The notes under the pieces were generated by a model. The model made no database searches and was not told the DNA's origin. It saw nothing but the letters and a program-made list of their open reading frames with translations. Shown here piece by piece: positions 23,887 through 34,358 of a stretch of DNA of 48,160 nt. Made by a program: the position numbers and the translations under genes. Within the stretch, counting starts at the first letter, position 1; every line of letters begins with the position of its first letter. Source of the DNA: Actinomyces provencensis (GTDB taxonomy: Bacteria > Actinomycetota > Actinomycetes > Actinomycetales > Actinomycetaceae); assembly GCF_900155435.1 (NCBI RefSeq), contig NZ_LT700212.1:22525-70684 (forward strand). The letters are read 5' to 3'.

Positions 23887-25533
23887 TCAGTCGCGCATGC
23901 GGCGTCTGGCGACGGCGGCCGCCGCGATGCCGCACACGGCCAGCAGCGTCGCAAGGACACCGACACCTGCGGCGTCGGAGCCCGTGTGGGCCAGACCCGC
24001 AGGACCCGCCGCACTCACGGACGCGGTCGCGGTGTCCGCGGCGGCAGGCGAGGTGGCGTTGTCCACCGGATCGGTGGTGGGGTCGTCCGTGGGGACTGTT
24101 CCCTGGTCGGAGGGGTCGGGGACGGGATCCGTGCTGGGATCGGTGGTGGGTTCACCCGTGGGATCGGTCGTGGGCTCATCGGTGACGACCGAGGCGGTGG
24201 CCTGCCCGGTCTCCACCGAGACGACCGTGCCGTCCGCGTCCAGGGTGACCTTCGCGCTCAGGGCGGCAGGAAGGTCGATGCGCTGCCAGCCCAGGGAGGA
24301 GGAGTCCAGCGGGTACCCGGAGTCGATCTCGGTCGCGGCGAGCACCGCGCGGCGCTGGTCGGCGGACAGGGTCGGGAAGGCGGTCACCAGCAGGCTCTCG
24401 GCGTCCTCGGGCACCACTGCCGCCCGGCCGACGGAGCCGACCTGGGAGAAGCCGTAGGTCATCCGTGCCCGGTAGGCGGTGAGGGCGGAGGCCCGGTCGG
24501 TGACGGGAGCCTGGGAGACGGCGTCCGTGAAGGCGTTCGTGTAGCCGCCCTCGTCCGCGGCCCCGACCTCGTCGATGCACTCCTCGAGGGTCTCGCCGTG
24601 GCCGTCGGCGGCGCAGCGCGAGGCGAGGTAGTCGGCGAGCTCGCTCTGGGCGGGAAGGACCGTGCCGGAGACGTAGGAGGGGTCGGAGAGCTTCGCCGCC
24701 ACCTGCGAGTGGCCCACGATGCGTCCGCCCATGACGTCGAGCGGGTAGTGCACACCCAGCACGATGCGGTTGTTGCCGGCCTCCGAGGAGCGGGTGACGA
24801 TCTCGGTGCCCAGCTGCGGCAGGAGGGTCGCGAGCTCGAGGCCCACGGTGTAGGCGTAGGTGGTGTGGCCCGAGGGGAAGGCCTGCGAGAACCCGGCCAG
24901 CAGGGACGCGTAGCCAGCCGTGTGGGTGCGGCCGGTGGCCGGATCCTTCCAGTCCGGGATCTCGGCGATCCCGAGGTTGGCCCTGAGGCTGCGCAGATCG
25001 GACTCGCCCCCGGAGGTGCGGTCGTCCAGGAAGGGCCGCGGGAAGTTGAAGAATGGCTTGGCGGTGCCGGTGTTGGCCCCTGCGCCCGCCGTGGTGATCG
25101 CGTCCGTGGTCAACGGGAGTTCGCCGTCGGCGACCCCCTCGGCGAAGTAGGTGCCCAGCACGGGCCCGAGGGCGTCCGGGAGCGTCTGCTTCCAGTCGTA
25201 GTCGGCGTCGACGAGGGCGCGGTGGGCCTGGGTCTGGTCCGCTGCACCGGCGTGGTTGACGGCCACCAGGGTCGAGTCGTTCTGCTCGAGGATCTCCTCC
25301 CCGGCGGGGAGCACGGTCCCACGGAAGGCGGTCGCCGCCTTGGTCTCGTCGGAGGTGGCGTCGTAGGTGAGTGGCGTCCAGTAGTTGTTGAACTCACCCA
25401 TGAGGTCCACGGGATCGGGAGCAGTGGTGCCCCCGTCCGCCGCGAGCGCGGGGAGGGCGCCCAGGGCGAGCACCGAGGTGACCGCGCCGATGGTGAGGGA
25501 TCTGCGCACACGGGTGCGCACCTGCGTTGGCAT
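23887..25533 (-). CDS. Secreted PAP2-family acid phosphatase with LAHTG wall anchor
   Basis: Probably releases phosphate from organic phosphates outside the cell. The 548-residue protein has a signal peptide (RRSLTIGAVTSVLALGALPA, cleavage after ALA at 29-31). The class A acid-phosphatase/PAP2 signature is complete: KPFFNFPRP (159-167), AFPSGHTTYAY with PSGH at 220-223, and NNRIVLGVHYPLDVMGGR (254-271), holding the catalytic histidines and arginine. After residue 430 comes a T/D/P repeat region (TTDPTGEPTTDPSTDPVPDP), then LAHTG at 514-518, a hydrophobic helix and an RRRMRD tail: an LAxTG sorting signal typical of class E sortases. The ATG follows AAGGACACAACTC. An upstream PHO-box-like direct repeat suggests induction by phosphate starvation. 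Confidence 0.92.
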   Translation of the reverse strand: MPTQVRTRVRRSLTIGAVTSVLALGALPALAADGGTTAPDPVDLMGEFNNYWTPLTYDATSDETKAATAFRGTVLPAGEEILEQNDSTLVAVNHAGAADQTQAHRALVDADYDWKQTLPDALGPVLGTYFAEGVADGELPLTTDAITTAGAGANTGTAKPFFNFPRPFLDDRTSGGESDLRSLRANLGIAEIPDWKDPATGRTHTAGYASLLAGFSQAFPSGHTTYAYTVGLELATLLPQLGTEIVTRSSEAGNNRIVLGVHYPLDVMGGRIVGHSQVAAKLSDPSYVSGTVLPAQSELADYLASRCAADGHGETLEECIDEVGAADEGGYTNAFTDAVSQAPVTDRASALTAYRARMTYGFSQVGSVGRAAVVPEDAESLLVTAFPTLSADQRRAVLAATEIDSGYPLDSSSLGWQRIDLPAALSAKVTLDADGTVVSVETGQATASVVTDEPTTDPTGEPTTDPSTDPVPDPSDQGTVPTDDPTTDPVDNATSPAAADTATASVSAAGPAGLAHTGSDAAGVGVLATLLAVCGIAAAAVARRRMRD

Positions 25534-25861
25534 GAGTTGTGTCCTTCCTCAGGACTCCGCGCGTGCCGTGGGCTCGCCGGTGGGGCTGTCGGCCGTGGTG
25601 GCCTGTTCCCGCCCTCGCCAGTGGTCCCCGTCGGATCGGGGATGTCGACCGTCCGCGGGACCCAGCGGTGAAGCTACGCCCCGATGTTGTCGCCGCGGTG
25701 CGGCTGCGGCGAACACCGGGTGAACGTCCGGTGCCGTTCCCGTCCGCCGTCCACGGTCCCCGACGAGCGACTGACCGACCTCCTGCGGCACCGCGTCCCT
25801 GTGGACGGGGTCCACGGACGGACCCGACGGAAACGGCGGGGAACCGGACGCCGGGCGTCAC
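25534..25861 (-). promoter_or_regulatory. Promoter region of the phosphatase gene with PHO-box-like repeats
   Basis: No gene is supported in this 328-nt gap. On the minus strand three heptamers lie at exact 11-nt steps: CGGCACC (25736-25730), GTTCACC (25725-25719) and GTTCGCC (25714-25708). This is the layout of actinobacterial PhoP boxes. A minus-strand TAGCTT (25676-25671) is a suitable -10, giving a leader of about 130 nt. Confidence 0.6.
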
Positions 25862-26146
25862 ATGCGGGCCTGGGCCCGGGCCGCGGGCCTCAGCAAGGTC
25901 CGGATCACGAGTTCCTCCTGGACGTACGCGGACGCCGCGGCCTGCAGGTGGTGGGGCCGCAGCCAGGCGGACCGCATCTCGGGGCGTGCATTCACCGAGC
26001 AGGCACTCGGGGTCGGCGCCTCCCACGAGGACGTCGCCGACATCGCCCGGGCATGGCGCCGGTGGGAGGAGGAACCCGATGCCTGGTTCCTCCTCCCCCA
26101 CGTCGAGATCCTGGCCCGGGGCACCGGGGCCGGACCTCACCGCTGA
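25862..26146 (+). pseudogene. C-terminal remnant of a SAM-dependent methyltransferase
   Basis: The 94-codon stretch [20 protein letters not shown] ... [20 protein letters not shown] ... [20 protein letters not shown] followed by PHVEILARG reads like the last third of a UbiE/COQ5-type class I methyltransferase: the part after the Rossmann fold with the W-W-G and DRI segments. The family is normally about 260-280 residues. The 300 bases upstream hold no Rossmann-fold motif in any frame, so the SAM-binding part is gone. The ATG at 25862 is simply the first in frame; no ribosome binding site was seen. It is best read as a truncated relic, less likely a short functional protein. Confidence 0.65.
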
Positions 26147-26190
26147 TGCCCCGGCGGCACCCCTGGCCCGCCCGGACGGGCCCCGACTTG

Positions 26191-26202
26191 TACGCTGGAA
26201 GC
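26191..26202 (+). promoter_or_regulatory. -10 element and leaderless start of the aldo/keto reductase
   Basis: TACGCT (26191-26196), six bases, then GTG at 26203, without a ribosome binding site. Confidence 0.5.
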
Positions 26203-27198
26203 GTGGACACCAACTCCCCTGCCCCTGATCTCCGCCATGTCGGCCGCTCCGGTCTGGTCGTCTCCGTCGTGGGTCTGGGGTGCAACAACCTCGGGCGCAC
26301 CGGCACCGCGACCAGCACCCCTGAGGGCGCGGCGGCGGTCGTGGGTGCCGCACTGGACTGCGGCATCACCTTCTTCGACACCGCGGACTGCTACGGCGCA
26401 CGTCCGGGCCTGTCGGAGGAGTTGCTGGGACGCGCGCTGTCAGGCCACCGTGACGAGGCCGTCATCGCGACCAAGTTCGGCATGGACCTCCACGGTGCCG
26501 ACGGCCCGGACTTCGGGGCACGTGGATCGCGCTCGTACGTCGTGCGTGCGGTGGAGGCCTCCCTGCGGCGCCTGTGAACTGACCACATCGACCTCTACCA
26601 GTTCCACACCCCGGACCCCTCCACTCCCATCGAGGAGACACTGGCCGCCCTCGACGACGTCGTGCGCGCAGGGAAGGTCCGCCACATCGGACACTCCAAC
26701 CGCTCCGGGTGGCAGATCGCCCAGGCCGAGTACGTGGCCCGAGAACTCGGCACGCACCGGTTCGTCTCCGCCCAGAACCACTACAACCTGATCGACCGCC
26801 GTGCCGAGCTCGAGGTCCTCACTGCCGCCCACGAGTTCGGCCTCGGGGTCCTGCCCTACTTCCCCCTCGCCAACGGTCTCCTGACGGGCAAGTACTCCCG
26901 CGACACCGAACCACCCAGCGGATCCCGCCTCGACGTGTCCAAGAGGAACCTGCTGGAGACGGCACCCTGGGACGCACTCGACGGGTTCCGTGACCTCGCG
27001 CAGCAGGCCGGGATGACACCCCTCCGACTCGCCTTCTCCTGGCTGGCGTCGCACCCCACGATCCCCAGCGTCATCGCCGGTGCCACCCGCCCCGACCAGG
27101 TCCGTCAGAACGCCGCATCGGTGGTCTCCCTGTCCGACGACGTCCTCGCCCGGCTCGACGAGATCTTCCCACCGGCGCAGCGGGTGGCCCTCTTCTGA
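26203..27198 (+). pseudogene. Aldo/keto reductase interrupted by an in-frame TGA
   Basis: An NADPH-dependent oxidoreductase of the YajO/Tas-like group, 331 codons including one internal stop. The first part has [20 protein letters not shown], the catalytic DTADCYG (Asp and Tyr) and [10 protein letters not shown] with the catalytic lysine. The reading frame then meets TGA at 26575-26577 in SLRRL-stop-TDHIDLYQFHTPD, where relatives have glycine (SLRRLGTDHIDLYQ), so a GGA-to-TGA change is likely. Beyond it the same frame is intact: the histidine of QFHTPD, HIGHSNRSGWQI, the AQNHYNLIDR segment and ATRPDQVRQNA. No other damage is visible, so the mutation is recent, or it is a sequencing error or a readthrough case. 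Confidence 0.88.
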
Positions 27199-27298
27199 CT
27201 CCTGCGCCCGGGGCACCGCGGCCACCCGGCTGACACCCACCCCGTCCACCAGGAGGGCGCGTCGCCGCCGAGGGAGGGGGGCGTGCGACGATCACTCC

Positions 27299-28222
27299 GT
27301 GCTCCCGATCGTGGCCGTCCTCCTGGCTGCGCTGTGCTTCTCCACCACCGGCACGGCCCAGGCCCTCTCCGGCGTGGACGCGTCCGCCCTCTCCGTGGGC
27401 GCGTCGCGCCTGCTGGTCGGTGGCACCGTGCTCGGCCTCGTGGCACTGCACGACGCACGCAGTGCAGCACACCGCGGAGGCGACACCCCTCCTCGCCCGC
27501 AGGGCCTGCCCACAGGGGTCGTGGTGGCCCTCGGGGTCCTCGGCGCCCTGGCCTACCAGCCCTTCTTCTTCGCGGGCACACGGATGAACGGAGTGGCCGT
27601 CGGCACCGTCATCACGCTCGGATCCTCACCCGTGACCACGGGCGTCCTCGATGCACTCGTCCGGCGTCATCTCCCGAGTCGACGGTGGCTGCTCGCGACG
27701 GCGATCGCACTGGTCGGGGTCCTGCTCGTCTCGGGCCTGATCGGACAGGGACGGGAGGACACTCCCCTCACTCCCGTGGGAGTCCTGGCTTCGGTCGGTG
27801 CGGGTGCCGCCTACGCGCTGCTCACCGTCGCCAGCAAGCTCCTGCTGGACCGCTCCTGGGCCCCGACCCTTGCCATGGGCACCCTCTTCGGTGTGGCCGG
27901 GCTCCTCAGCCTCCCCGTGCTCCTGGCGACCGGGACCCGGTGGTTGACCACGCCTGCGGGCATCGCACTGGCCCTGTGGCTCGGGCTGGTCACCACGGCC
28001 ACCGCCTATCTCCTGTTCGGATGGGGTCTGCGGAGACTGGCACCCACGACGGTCGCGACCCTCTCCCTCGCCGAACCGCTCGGCGCGACCCTCCTGGGGG
28101 TCCTGGTGCTCCACGAGCAGCTGACGCCGACCGCCGTCACTGGCATCGCCGTCATCGTGGTCGGCCTCGTCCTCCTGACCCGTCCCGCACGTACCACCGC
28201 CACTGTCCCTGCGGCCTCCTGA
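27299..28222 (+). CDS. EamA/DMT-superfamily transporter
   Basis: A membrane exporter of the drug/metabolite transporter superfamily; the substrate is unknown. The 307-residue product has about ten hydrophobic helices in two repeats. The first EamA copy runs from residue 1 (MLPIVAVLLAALCFSTTGTA) to about 140; the second runs from about 160 (GVLASVGAGAAYALLTVASK) to 300, with the typical ending LSLAEPLGATLLGVLVLHEQ then LTPTAVTGIAVIVVGLVLL. The GTG at 27299 lies six bases after GACGAT, without a ribosome binding site, so it fits the leaderless pattern with a weaker -10. It is separated from the broken reductase by 100 nt. Confidence 0.9.
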   Translation: MLPIVAVLLAALCFSTTGTAQALSGVDASALSVGASRLLVGGTVLGLVALHDARSAAHRGGDTPPRPQGLPTGVVVALGVLGALAYQPFFFAGTRMNGVAVGTVITLGSSPVTTGVLDALVRRHLPSRRWLLATAIALVGVLLVSGLIGQGREDTPLTPVGVLASVGAGAAYALLTVASKLLLDRSWAPTLAMGTLFGVAGLLSLPVLLATGTRWLTTPAGIALALWLGLVTTATAYLLFGWGLRRLAPTTVATLSLAEPLGATLLGVLVLHEQLTPTAVTGIAVIVVGLVLLTRPARTTATVPAAS

Positions 28223-28311
28223 GTCGGCGGAGCGCCACATGCTGCGGCTGGCAGGCTGTCGTGAGGCATGCCACAATGCCAGGGGATGCGGCTCACCGAG
28301 GGAGGGCAACC

Positions 28312-28593
28312 GTGACGGAGCGGGTGCGGATCACATGCCAGGTGGCCGGAGCTGTGGTTGTCTCCGCGACGTTCGCCTTGCTCCTGGACCACTCCGGAGT
28401 GCTCAGGAACGGGTTCCCCGTCATGTTCGTGAACCTGCTCGTCCTCCTGCTCGCCGTCGTCGCCGGGACCTGGTGGAGACGGAGGCAGGGCTCATCGGGC
28501 GCCCCCGCGCGGAGGGCACCGAGACCACGGCGAAGAGGTCGACCCGCCCCCGACCTCGCAGGATCGACGCGGGACCCGGGTGACCATGACTGA
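28312..28593 (+). CDS. Small membrane protein, first gene of the GyrI-like operon
   Basis: Not recognised. The 93-residue product has two hydrophobic helices, about residues 9-25 (VAGAVVVSATFALLL) and 36-53 (VMFVNLLVLLLAVVAGTWW), followed by a strongly basic, disordered tail (RRRQGSSGAPARRAPRPRRR). GTG 28312 is preceded by GGGAGGGCAACC, a clear ribosome binding site, and CACAAT at 28272-28277 could be its -10. The stop overlaps the next gene by about 14 nt, so it is probably translated together with it. Its codon use fits its neighbours. The function is unknown. Confidence 0.6.
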   Translation: MTERVRITCQVAGAVVVSATFALLLDHSGVLRNGFPVMFVNLLVLLLAVVAGTWWRRRQGSSGAPARRAPRPRRRGRPAPDLAGSTRDPGDHD

Positions 28594-29239
28594 GAAGACC
28601 GACTTCAGGAGGACGCTCGACGGCTACCGGGCACAGCGCGGCGTCCTCCGCATCATCGACGTCCCGGACATGCGCTACCTCATGGTGGACGGTCACGGCG
28701 ACCCCAACACCTCACCGGCCTACGCCGACGCCCTCGCTGCCCTCTACCCCGTGGCGTACGCACTCAAGTTCGCCAGCAAGCAGGAGCTCGGCCGCGACTA
28801 CGTCGTCCCTCCGTTGGAGGGACTGTGGTGGGCGGAGGACACGGACTCCTTCACCGTCGCCCGCGACAAGTCCCTGTGGGACTGGACGATGATGCTGATG
28901 GTCCCGGAATGGATCGACCACGCCATGGTCGATTCCGCCATCACCCGGACCCGGGACAGGAAGGACCTTCCCCGCCTCGACGAACTCCGTGTCCGGGAGC
29001 TCTCGGAGGGACGCTGCGTCCAAAGCCTCCACATCGGCCCCTTCGACGACGAAGGGCCCACCCTGGAACGGATGCACCACGGGTTCATCCCCGACAACGG
29101 ACTGCGCATGGTCGGCAGCCACCACGAGATCTACCTCAGCGACGCGCGGAGGGTCGCCCCGGAGAGGATGCGGACCATCCTCCGCCAACCCGTCCGCCCG
29201 CAGGAGGTGCACCATGGAGTTCCCGGAACCCAGGACTGA
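28580..29239 (+). CDS. GyrI-like small-molecule-binding domain protein
   Basis: A stand-alone ligand-binding protein of the GyrI/SOUL-type superfamily (COG4832-like). The 219 residues open with FRRTLDGYRAQRGVLRIIDV followed by PDMRYLMVDGHGDPN and end in MHHGFIPDNGLRMVGSHHEI followed by YLSDARRVAPERMRTILRQP, both characteristic. The internal KFASKQELGRDYVVPPLEGL then WW and the W-D-W-T-M motif also fit. No helix-turn-helix is attached, so it is not a MerR/AraC regulator; relatives are thought to bind or hydrolyse hydrophobic toxic molecules. It overlaps the gene on each side (14 nt before, 26 nt after), which indicates an operon. The start could also be ATG 28586. Confidence 0.82.
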   Translation: MTMTEKTDFRRTLDGYRAQRGVLRIIDVPDMRYLMVDGHGDPNTSPAYADALAALYPVAYALKFASKQELGRDYVVPPLEGLWWAEDTDSFTVARDKSLWDWTMMLMVPEWIDHAMVDSAITRTRDRKDLPRLDELRVRELSEGRCVQSLHIGPFDDEGPTLERMHHGFIPDNGLRMVGSHHEIYLSDARRVAPERMRTILRQPVRPQEVHHGVPGTQD

Positions 29240-29714
29240 GCGGCGCCGCGAGCAGAGCCACGCAGGTATCCGCCTCCGCGTCACCATGGACGACCTCGAG
29301 GACGTGATCCCCGTGCTGGTCGACGAAGTGGCGGCGTGGCTGGCGGTGCGTGGGATCGAACCCGCGGGCGTCCCCCTCGTCCGGTACCACGTCATCGACA
29401 TGGCCCGCGAACTCGACATCACCGTCGGTCTCCCCGTGTCCGCCGCTACGAGGGGCGACGGGCGCGTCCTCGTCGACACCCTGCCAGCGGGCCGGTACGC
29501 GGCACTGGTCTTCACGGGTGCCGGGAACGGCATCCGGGGCAATGCGACGCTGATCGGGTGGATCGCCGACCGGGGACTCCGGATGGATGTCCACGACGAC
29601 GGGAGAGGGGAGGCCTTCGGTGGACGTGTCGAGCACCTGCTCGACGGACCGGAGGACGATCCTGACCCCACGACGTGGAGGACCGAGGTGGCCATCAGGC
29701 TGGCGGACCGCTGA
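29214..29714 (+). CDS. Second GyrI-like/effector-binding domain protein
   Basis: Resembles the effector-binding domain found at the C-terminus of AraC/MerR regulators, but without any DNA-binding part. Of 166 residues, the fold-typical pieces are HAGIRLRVTMDDLEDVIPVL near residue 16, GIEPAGVPLVRYHVIDMARE, DITVGLPVSAATRGDGRVLV, TLPAGRYAALVFTGA and the ending TEVAIRLADR. The ATG at 29214 follows CAGGAGGTGCACC, an excellent ribosome binding site, inside the preceding gene. The two adjacent GyrI-like genes are different enough (about 217 versus 166 residues) that a recent duplication is unlikely. Together with the small membrane protein they may form one response unit to a toxic compound, which is inference. 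Confidence 0.78.
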   Translation: MEFPEPRTERRREQSHAGIRLRVTMDDLEDVIPVLVDEVAAWLAVRGIEPAGVPLVRYHVIDMARELDITVGLPVSAATRGDGRVLVDTLPAGRYAALVFTGAGNGIRGNATLIGWIADRGLRMDVHDDGRGEAFGGRVEHLLDGPEDDPDPTTWRTEVAIRLADR

Positions 29715-29729
29715 GACCACTGCACCGTG

Positions 29730-29806
29730 TGGTGGGCCCGGCCGGCCTCGAACCGACGACCTCTGCGGTGTAAGCGCAGCGCTCTGACCAACTGAGCTAC
29801 AGGCCC
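29730..29806 (-). tRNA. tRNA-Val (anticodon UAC)
   Basis: A full cloverleaf on the minus strand: acceptor stem GGGCCTG with CGGGCCC, D arm GCTC...GAGC, anticodon stem CTGCG/CGCAG around the loop CTTACAC (anticodon TAC at 29772-29770), and T arm GTCGG-TTCGAGG-CCGGC. The discriminator A and CCA end are encoded. Length is 77 nt with CCA. Confidence 0.95.
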
Positions 29807-29967
29807 TGCGTGCCCGCGCAGGACACAACCCCCACAGCATAGAGGCCGACAGGGTCCGCAGGCCACAGGCCCGTCCGTGCCAGCCGCACGCACTCCCCTC
29901 CGCGTACGAGGGCGGCGCCGCCCTCGTCACTGGGGGAACTCCGCGGGAGAAGAGCGCCGGTGCGTCC

Positions 29968-30372
29968 TCAGCGCGTGCGGGGACGGGCCATGAGGCGGAT
30001 GCCCGCCCAGTCCTGCCCCACCGAGGCCGCCGACGTCGAGTGCAGGCCCGCGACCTTCGCCGCATCCTCCACGTCAGCCACGGGAATGGCGCCCGGACGG
30101 GAGGGCTTGGGGATGAAGACCCAGATCAGGCCGCCGTCATCGAGGTTGGACAACGCGTCGACGAGGAGATCGGCGAGATCCTCCTCCTCCGCGTCCTCGG
30201 CCCTCCACCACACGACCGTCCCGTCCACGACGTCGCCATAGTCCTCGTCGACCACGGGGTGACCGGTCTCGGAGGCGACGAGTGCACGCAGCGACTCGTC
30301 AATGTCGTCGTCGGGGCAGAACTCCTGGATCACCTGCCCCTGAGTGAAACCGAGGCTCAGCGCCACGACCAA
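29968..30372 (-). CDS. DUF3052-family protein
   Basis: A short, acidic, actinobacteria-specific protein of unknown function that is often found next to aceE, as here (divergent, 283 nt apart). The 132-134 residues read ALSLGFTQGQVIQEFCPDDD then IDESLRALVASETGHPVVDE, VVWWRAEDAEEEDLADLLVD, GGLIWVFIPKPSRPGAIPVA and HSTSAASVGQDWAGIRLMA, all family-typical. The start is uncertain: TTG at 30372 is six bases after GGAAGG, whereas GTG at 30366 is a more common codon with a longer gap. The conserved part begins right after both. The pairing with aceE suggests a role around pyruvate dehydrogenase or growth regulation, but there is no direct evidence in the sequence. Confidence 0.85.
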   Translation of the reverse strand: MVVALSLGFTQGQVIQEFCPDDDIDESLRALVASETGHPVVDEDYGDVVDGTVVWWRAEDAEEEDLADLLVDALSNLDDGGLIWVFIPKPSRPGAIPVADVEDAAKVAGLHSTSAASVGQDWAGIRLMARPRTR

Positions 30373-30593
30373 CGACCACCTTCCACGATGCGCGTCAACC
30401 GCGCGCTGACAGAACTCACCCGTCCATCGTAGAGCACCACGCGTCCCTGACCACATGTGCCGACACGCCGGGGCCCCACGGCCCGGTGCCGGCCGGCACC
30501 TGTGACCGACCCACCCGTCCGGCCCGCCCAATTGAGGCGTTTCTCATGGGCCTGAAGTCCCGGATGCACTCGCACGGGCGCATGGGAGAGGCG

Positions 30594-30655
30594 ACAATGG
30601 TGACGTCAGGCACGAGGGCGTGCGACGAGCGTCCACCACGAGGAAGAGGGAATCA
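30594..30655 (+). promoter_or_regulatory. aceE promoter and leader
   Basis: GACAAT (30594-30599) is a suitable -10; no convincing -35 is seen. GAGGGA lies just before the GTG start at 30656. Confidence 0.4.
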
Positions 30656-33400
<2,745 letters not shown>

Positions 33401-33442
33401 CCAGCACTCCCCCTCCGGTTGCTTGCCCAGCCCCACCTCCGC

Positions 33443-33476
33443 CGACCCCGCGCACCCTCCCCGGTACGCGGGGTCG
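33443..33476. terminator. Terminator hairpin after aceE
   Basis: CGACCCCGCG (33443-33452) and CGCGGGGTCG (33467-33476) are exact complements (10-bp stem), 43 nt past the aceE stop. Confidence 0.7.
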
Positions 33477-33511
33477 CCGCTTTGACGAGGGCGGACCACC
33501 AGTGGACACTG

Positions 33512-33599
33512 CGGACAGGACGGACCTCAGTGCCCGAACAGAGCGGACTTCGAGCCCAGAACAGAGCGGACCTCGGTGCCCGAACAGAGCGGACTTCGC
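33512..33599. repeat. 23-nt-period intergenic repeat array A (four units)
   Basis: Units starting GCGGACYTC (first ACGGACCTC) begin at 33520, 33543, 33566 and 33589, exactly 23 nt apart. Between them lie an 8-nt variable stretch and the conserved AACAGA, so the repeating core is AACAGAGCGGACYTC. The array sits between convergent aceE and sdhB and ends 11 nt from the sdhB stop codon. Confidence 0.9.
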
Positions 33600-33608
33600 C
33601 GAGGGGGG

Positions 33609-34358
33609 TCAGGTGCGCTTGGGGTGCAGGGCTGCGCCCCAGCGCTCCCTGCCCACGGCGGCGACCGCCCCCAGGGGGATGTCGGCGGGACACACCCGCG
33701 CGCACTCCCCGTACCCCGAGCAGGGTCCGAACTCCTCGTCCAGGACGCGCGAGATGGCCCGGGCACGGTCGGCGCGCTCCAGGGCGGGGATCGGCAGTGC
33801 CGCCAGGTGCGCGATGCGGGCGCCCGCGTAGAGCGCCGCCGACCCGTTGGGGCACGCGGCCACGCAGGCCCCGCACCCGATGCAGGCCGCCAGGTCGAGT
33901 GCCTCCTCCGCGGTGGTGTGCGCGACGGGCACCGCGTCCGCGTCCGGCGCGAGTCCGGTGTCCACGGAGGCGAAGCCCCCTCGCAGGGTCACGTCGTCGA
34001 GGACACCGCGGTCCACCACCAGGTCCCGCAGGACGGGGAAGACACCGCTGCGCAGCGGTTCCAGGCGGACCCGCGTGCCCTCACCGCGGTCCCCCACCCG
34101 CTGGTGGCAGGCAGGGAGGTTGTCGGCCCATCCGTGGGGACGACCGTCCACGGTCAGCCCGCAGGCCCCGCAGATGCCCTCCCGGCAGTCGGACTCGAAG
34201 GCGACCGGCGCCTCGCCGCGGCCGGTGAGCTGCTCGTTGAGGTGGTCGAGCAGCTCGAGCACAGACATGCGCGGATCACAGTCGGGGACGTCGTAGGTGA
34301 CGAAGGCACCGGCCGTGTCCGGACCGGCCTGGCGCCACACCTCCAGCTCGAGTCTCAT
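33609..34358 (-). CDS. sdhB: Succinate dehydrogenase/fumarate reductase iron-sulfur subunit
   Basis: Carries electrons from the flavin of SdhA to the membrane quinone site. The 249-residue protein holds all three clusters: [2Fe-2S] in CREGICGACG with the last cysteine in LPACHQ; [4Fe-4S] in CIGCGACVAACPNG; and the third cluster in CSGYGECARVCPADIPLG. The ATG at 34358 overlaps the sdhA stop by 4 nt. The gene is the last of sdhCAB. A 23-nt repeat array follows 11 nt after the stop. Direction of use (succinate oxidation or fumarate reduction) cannot be read from sequence; the set of one five-helix cytochrome b plus A and B subunits is found for both. Confidence 0.95.
   Translation of the reverse strand: MRLELEVWRQAGPDTAGAFVTYDVPDCDPRMSVLELLDHLNEQLTGRGEAPVAFESDCREGICGACGLTVDGRPHGWADNLPACHQRVGDRGEGTRVRLEPLRSGVFPVLRDLVVDRGVLDDVTLRGGFASVDTGLAPDADAVPVAHTTAEEALDLAACIGCGACVAACPNGSAALYAGARIAHLAALPIPALERADRARAISRVLDEEFGPCSGYGECARVCPADIPLGAVAAVGRERWGAALHPKRT

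Noticed and set aside
26575-26577. TGA in the aldo/keto reductase as a selenocysteine codon
   Set aside because: The residue in relatives is glycine, not cysteine, it is not a catalytic position, and no selenocysteine insertion hairpin was recognised.
33512-33599. CRISPR array interpretation of the 23-nt repeats
   Set aside because: Cores of 15 nt with 8-nt linkers are far too short, the linkers are not unique in length-appropriate spacers, and no cas gene is in the window.
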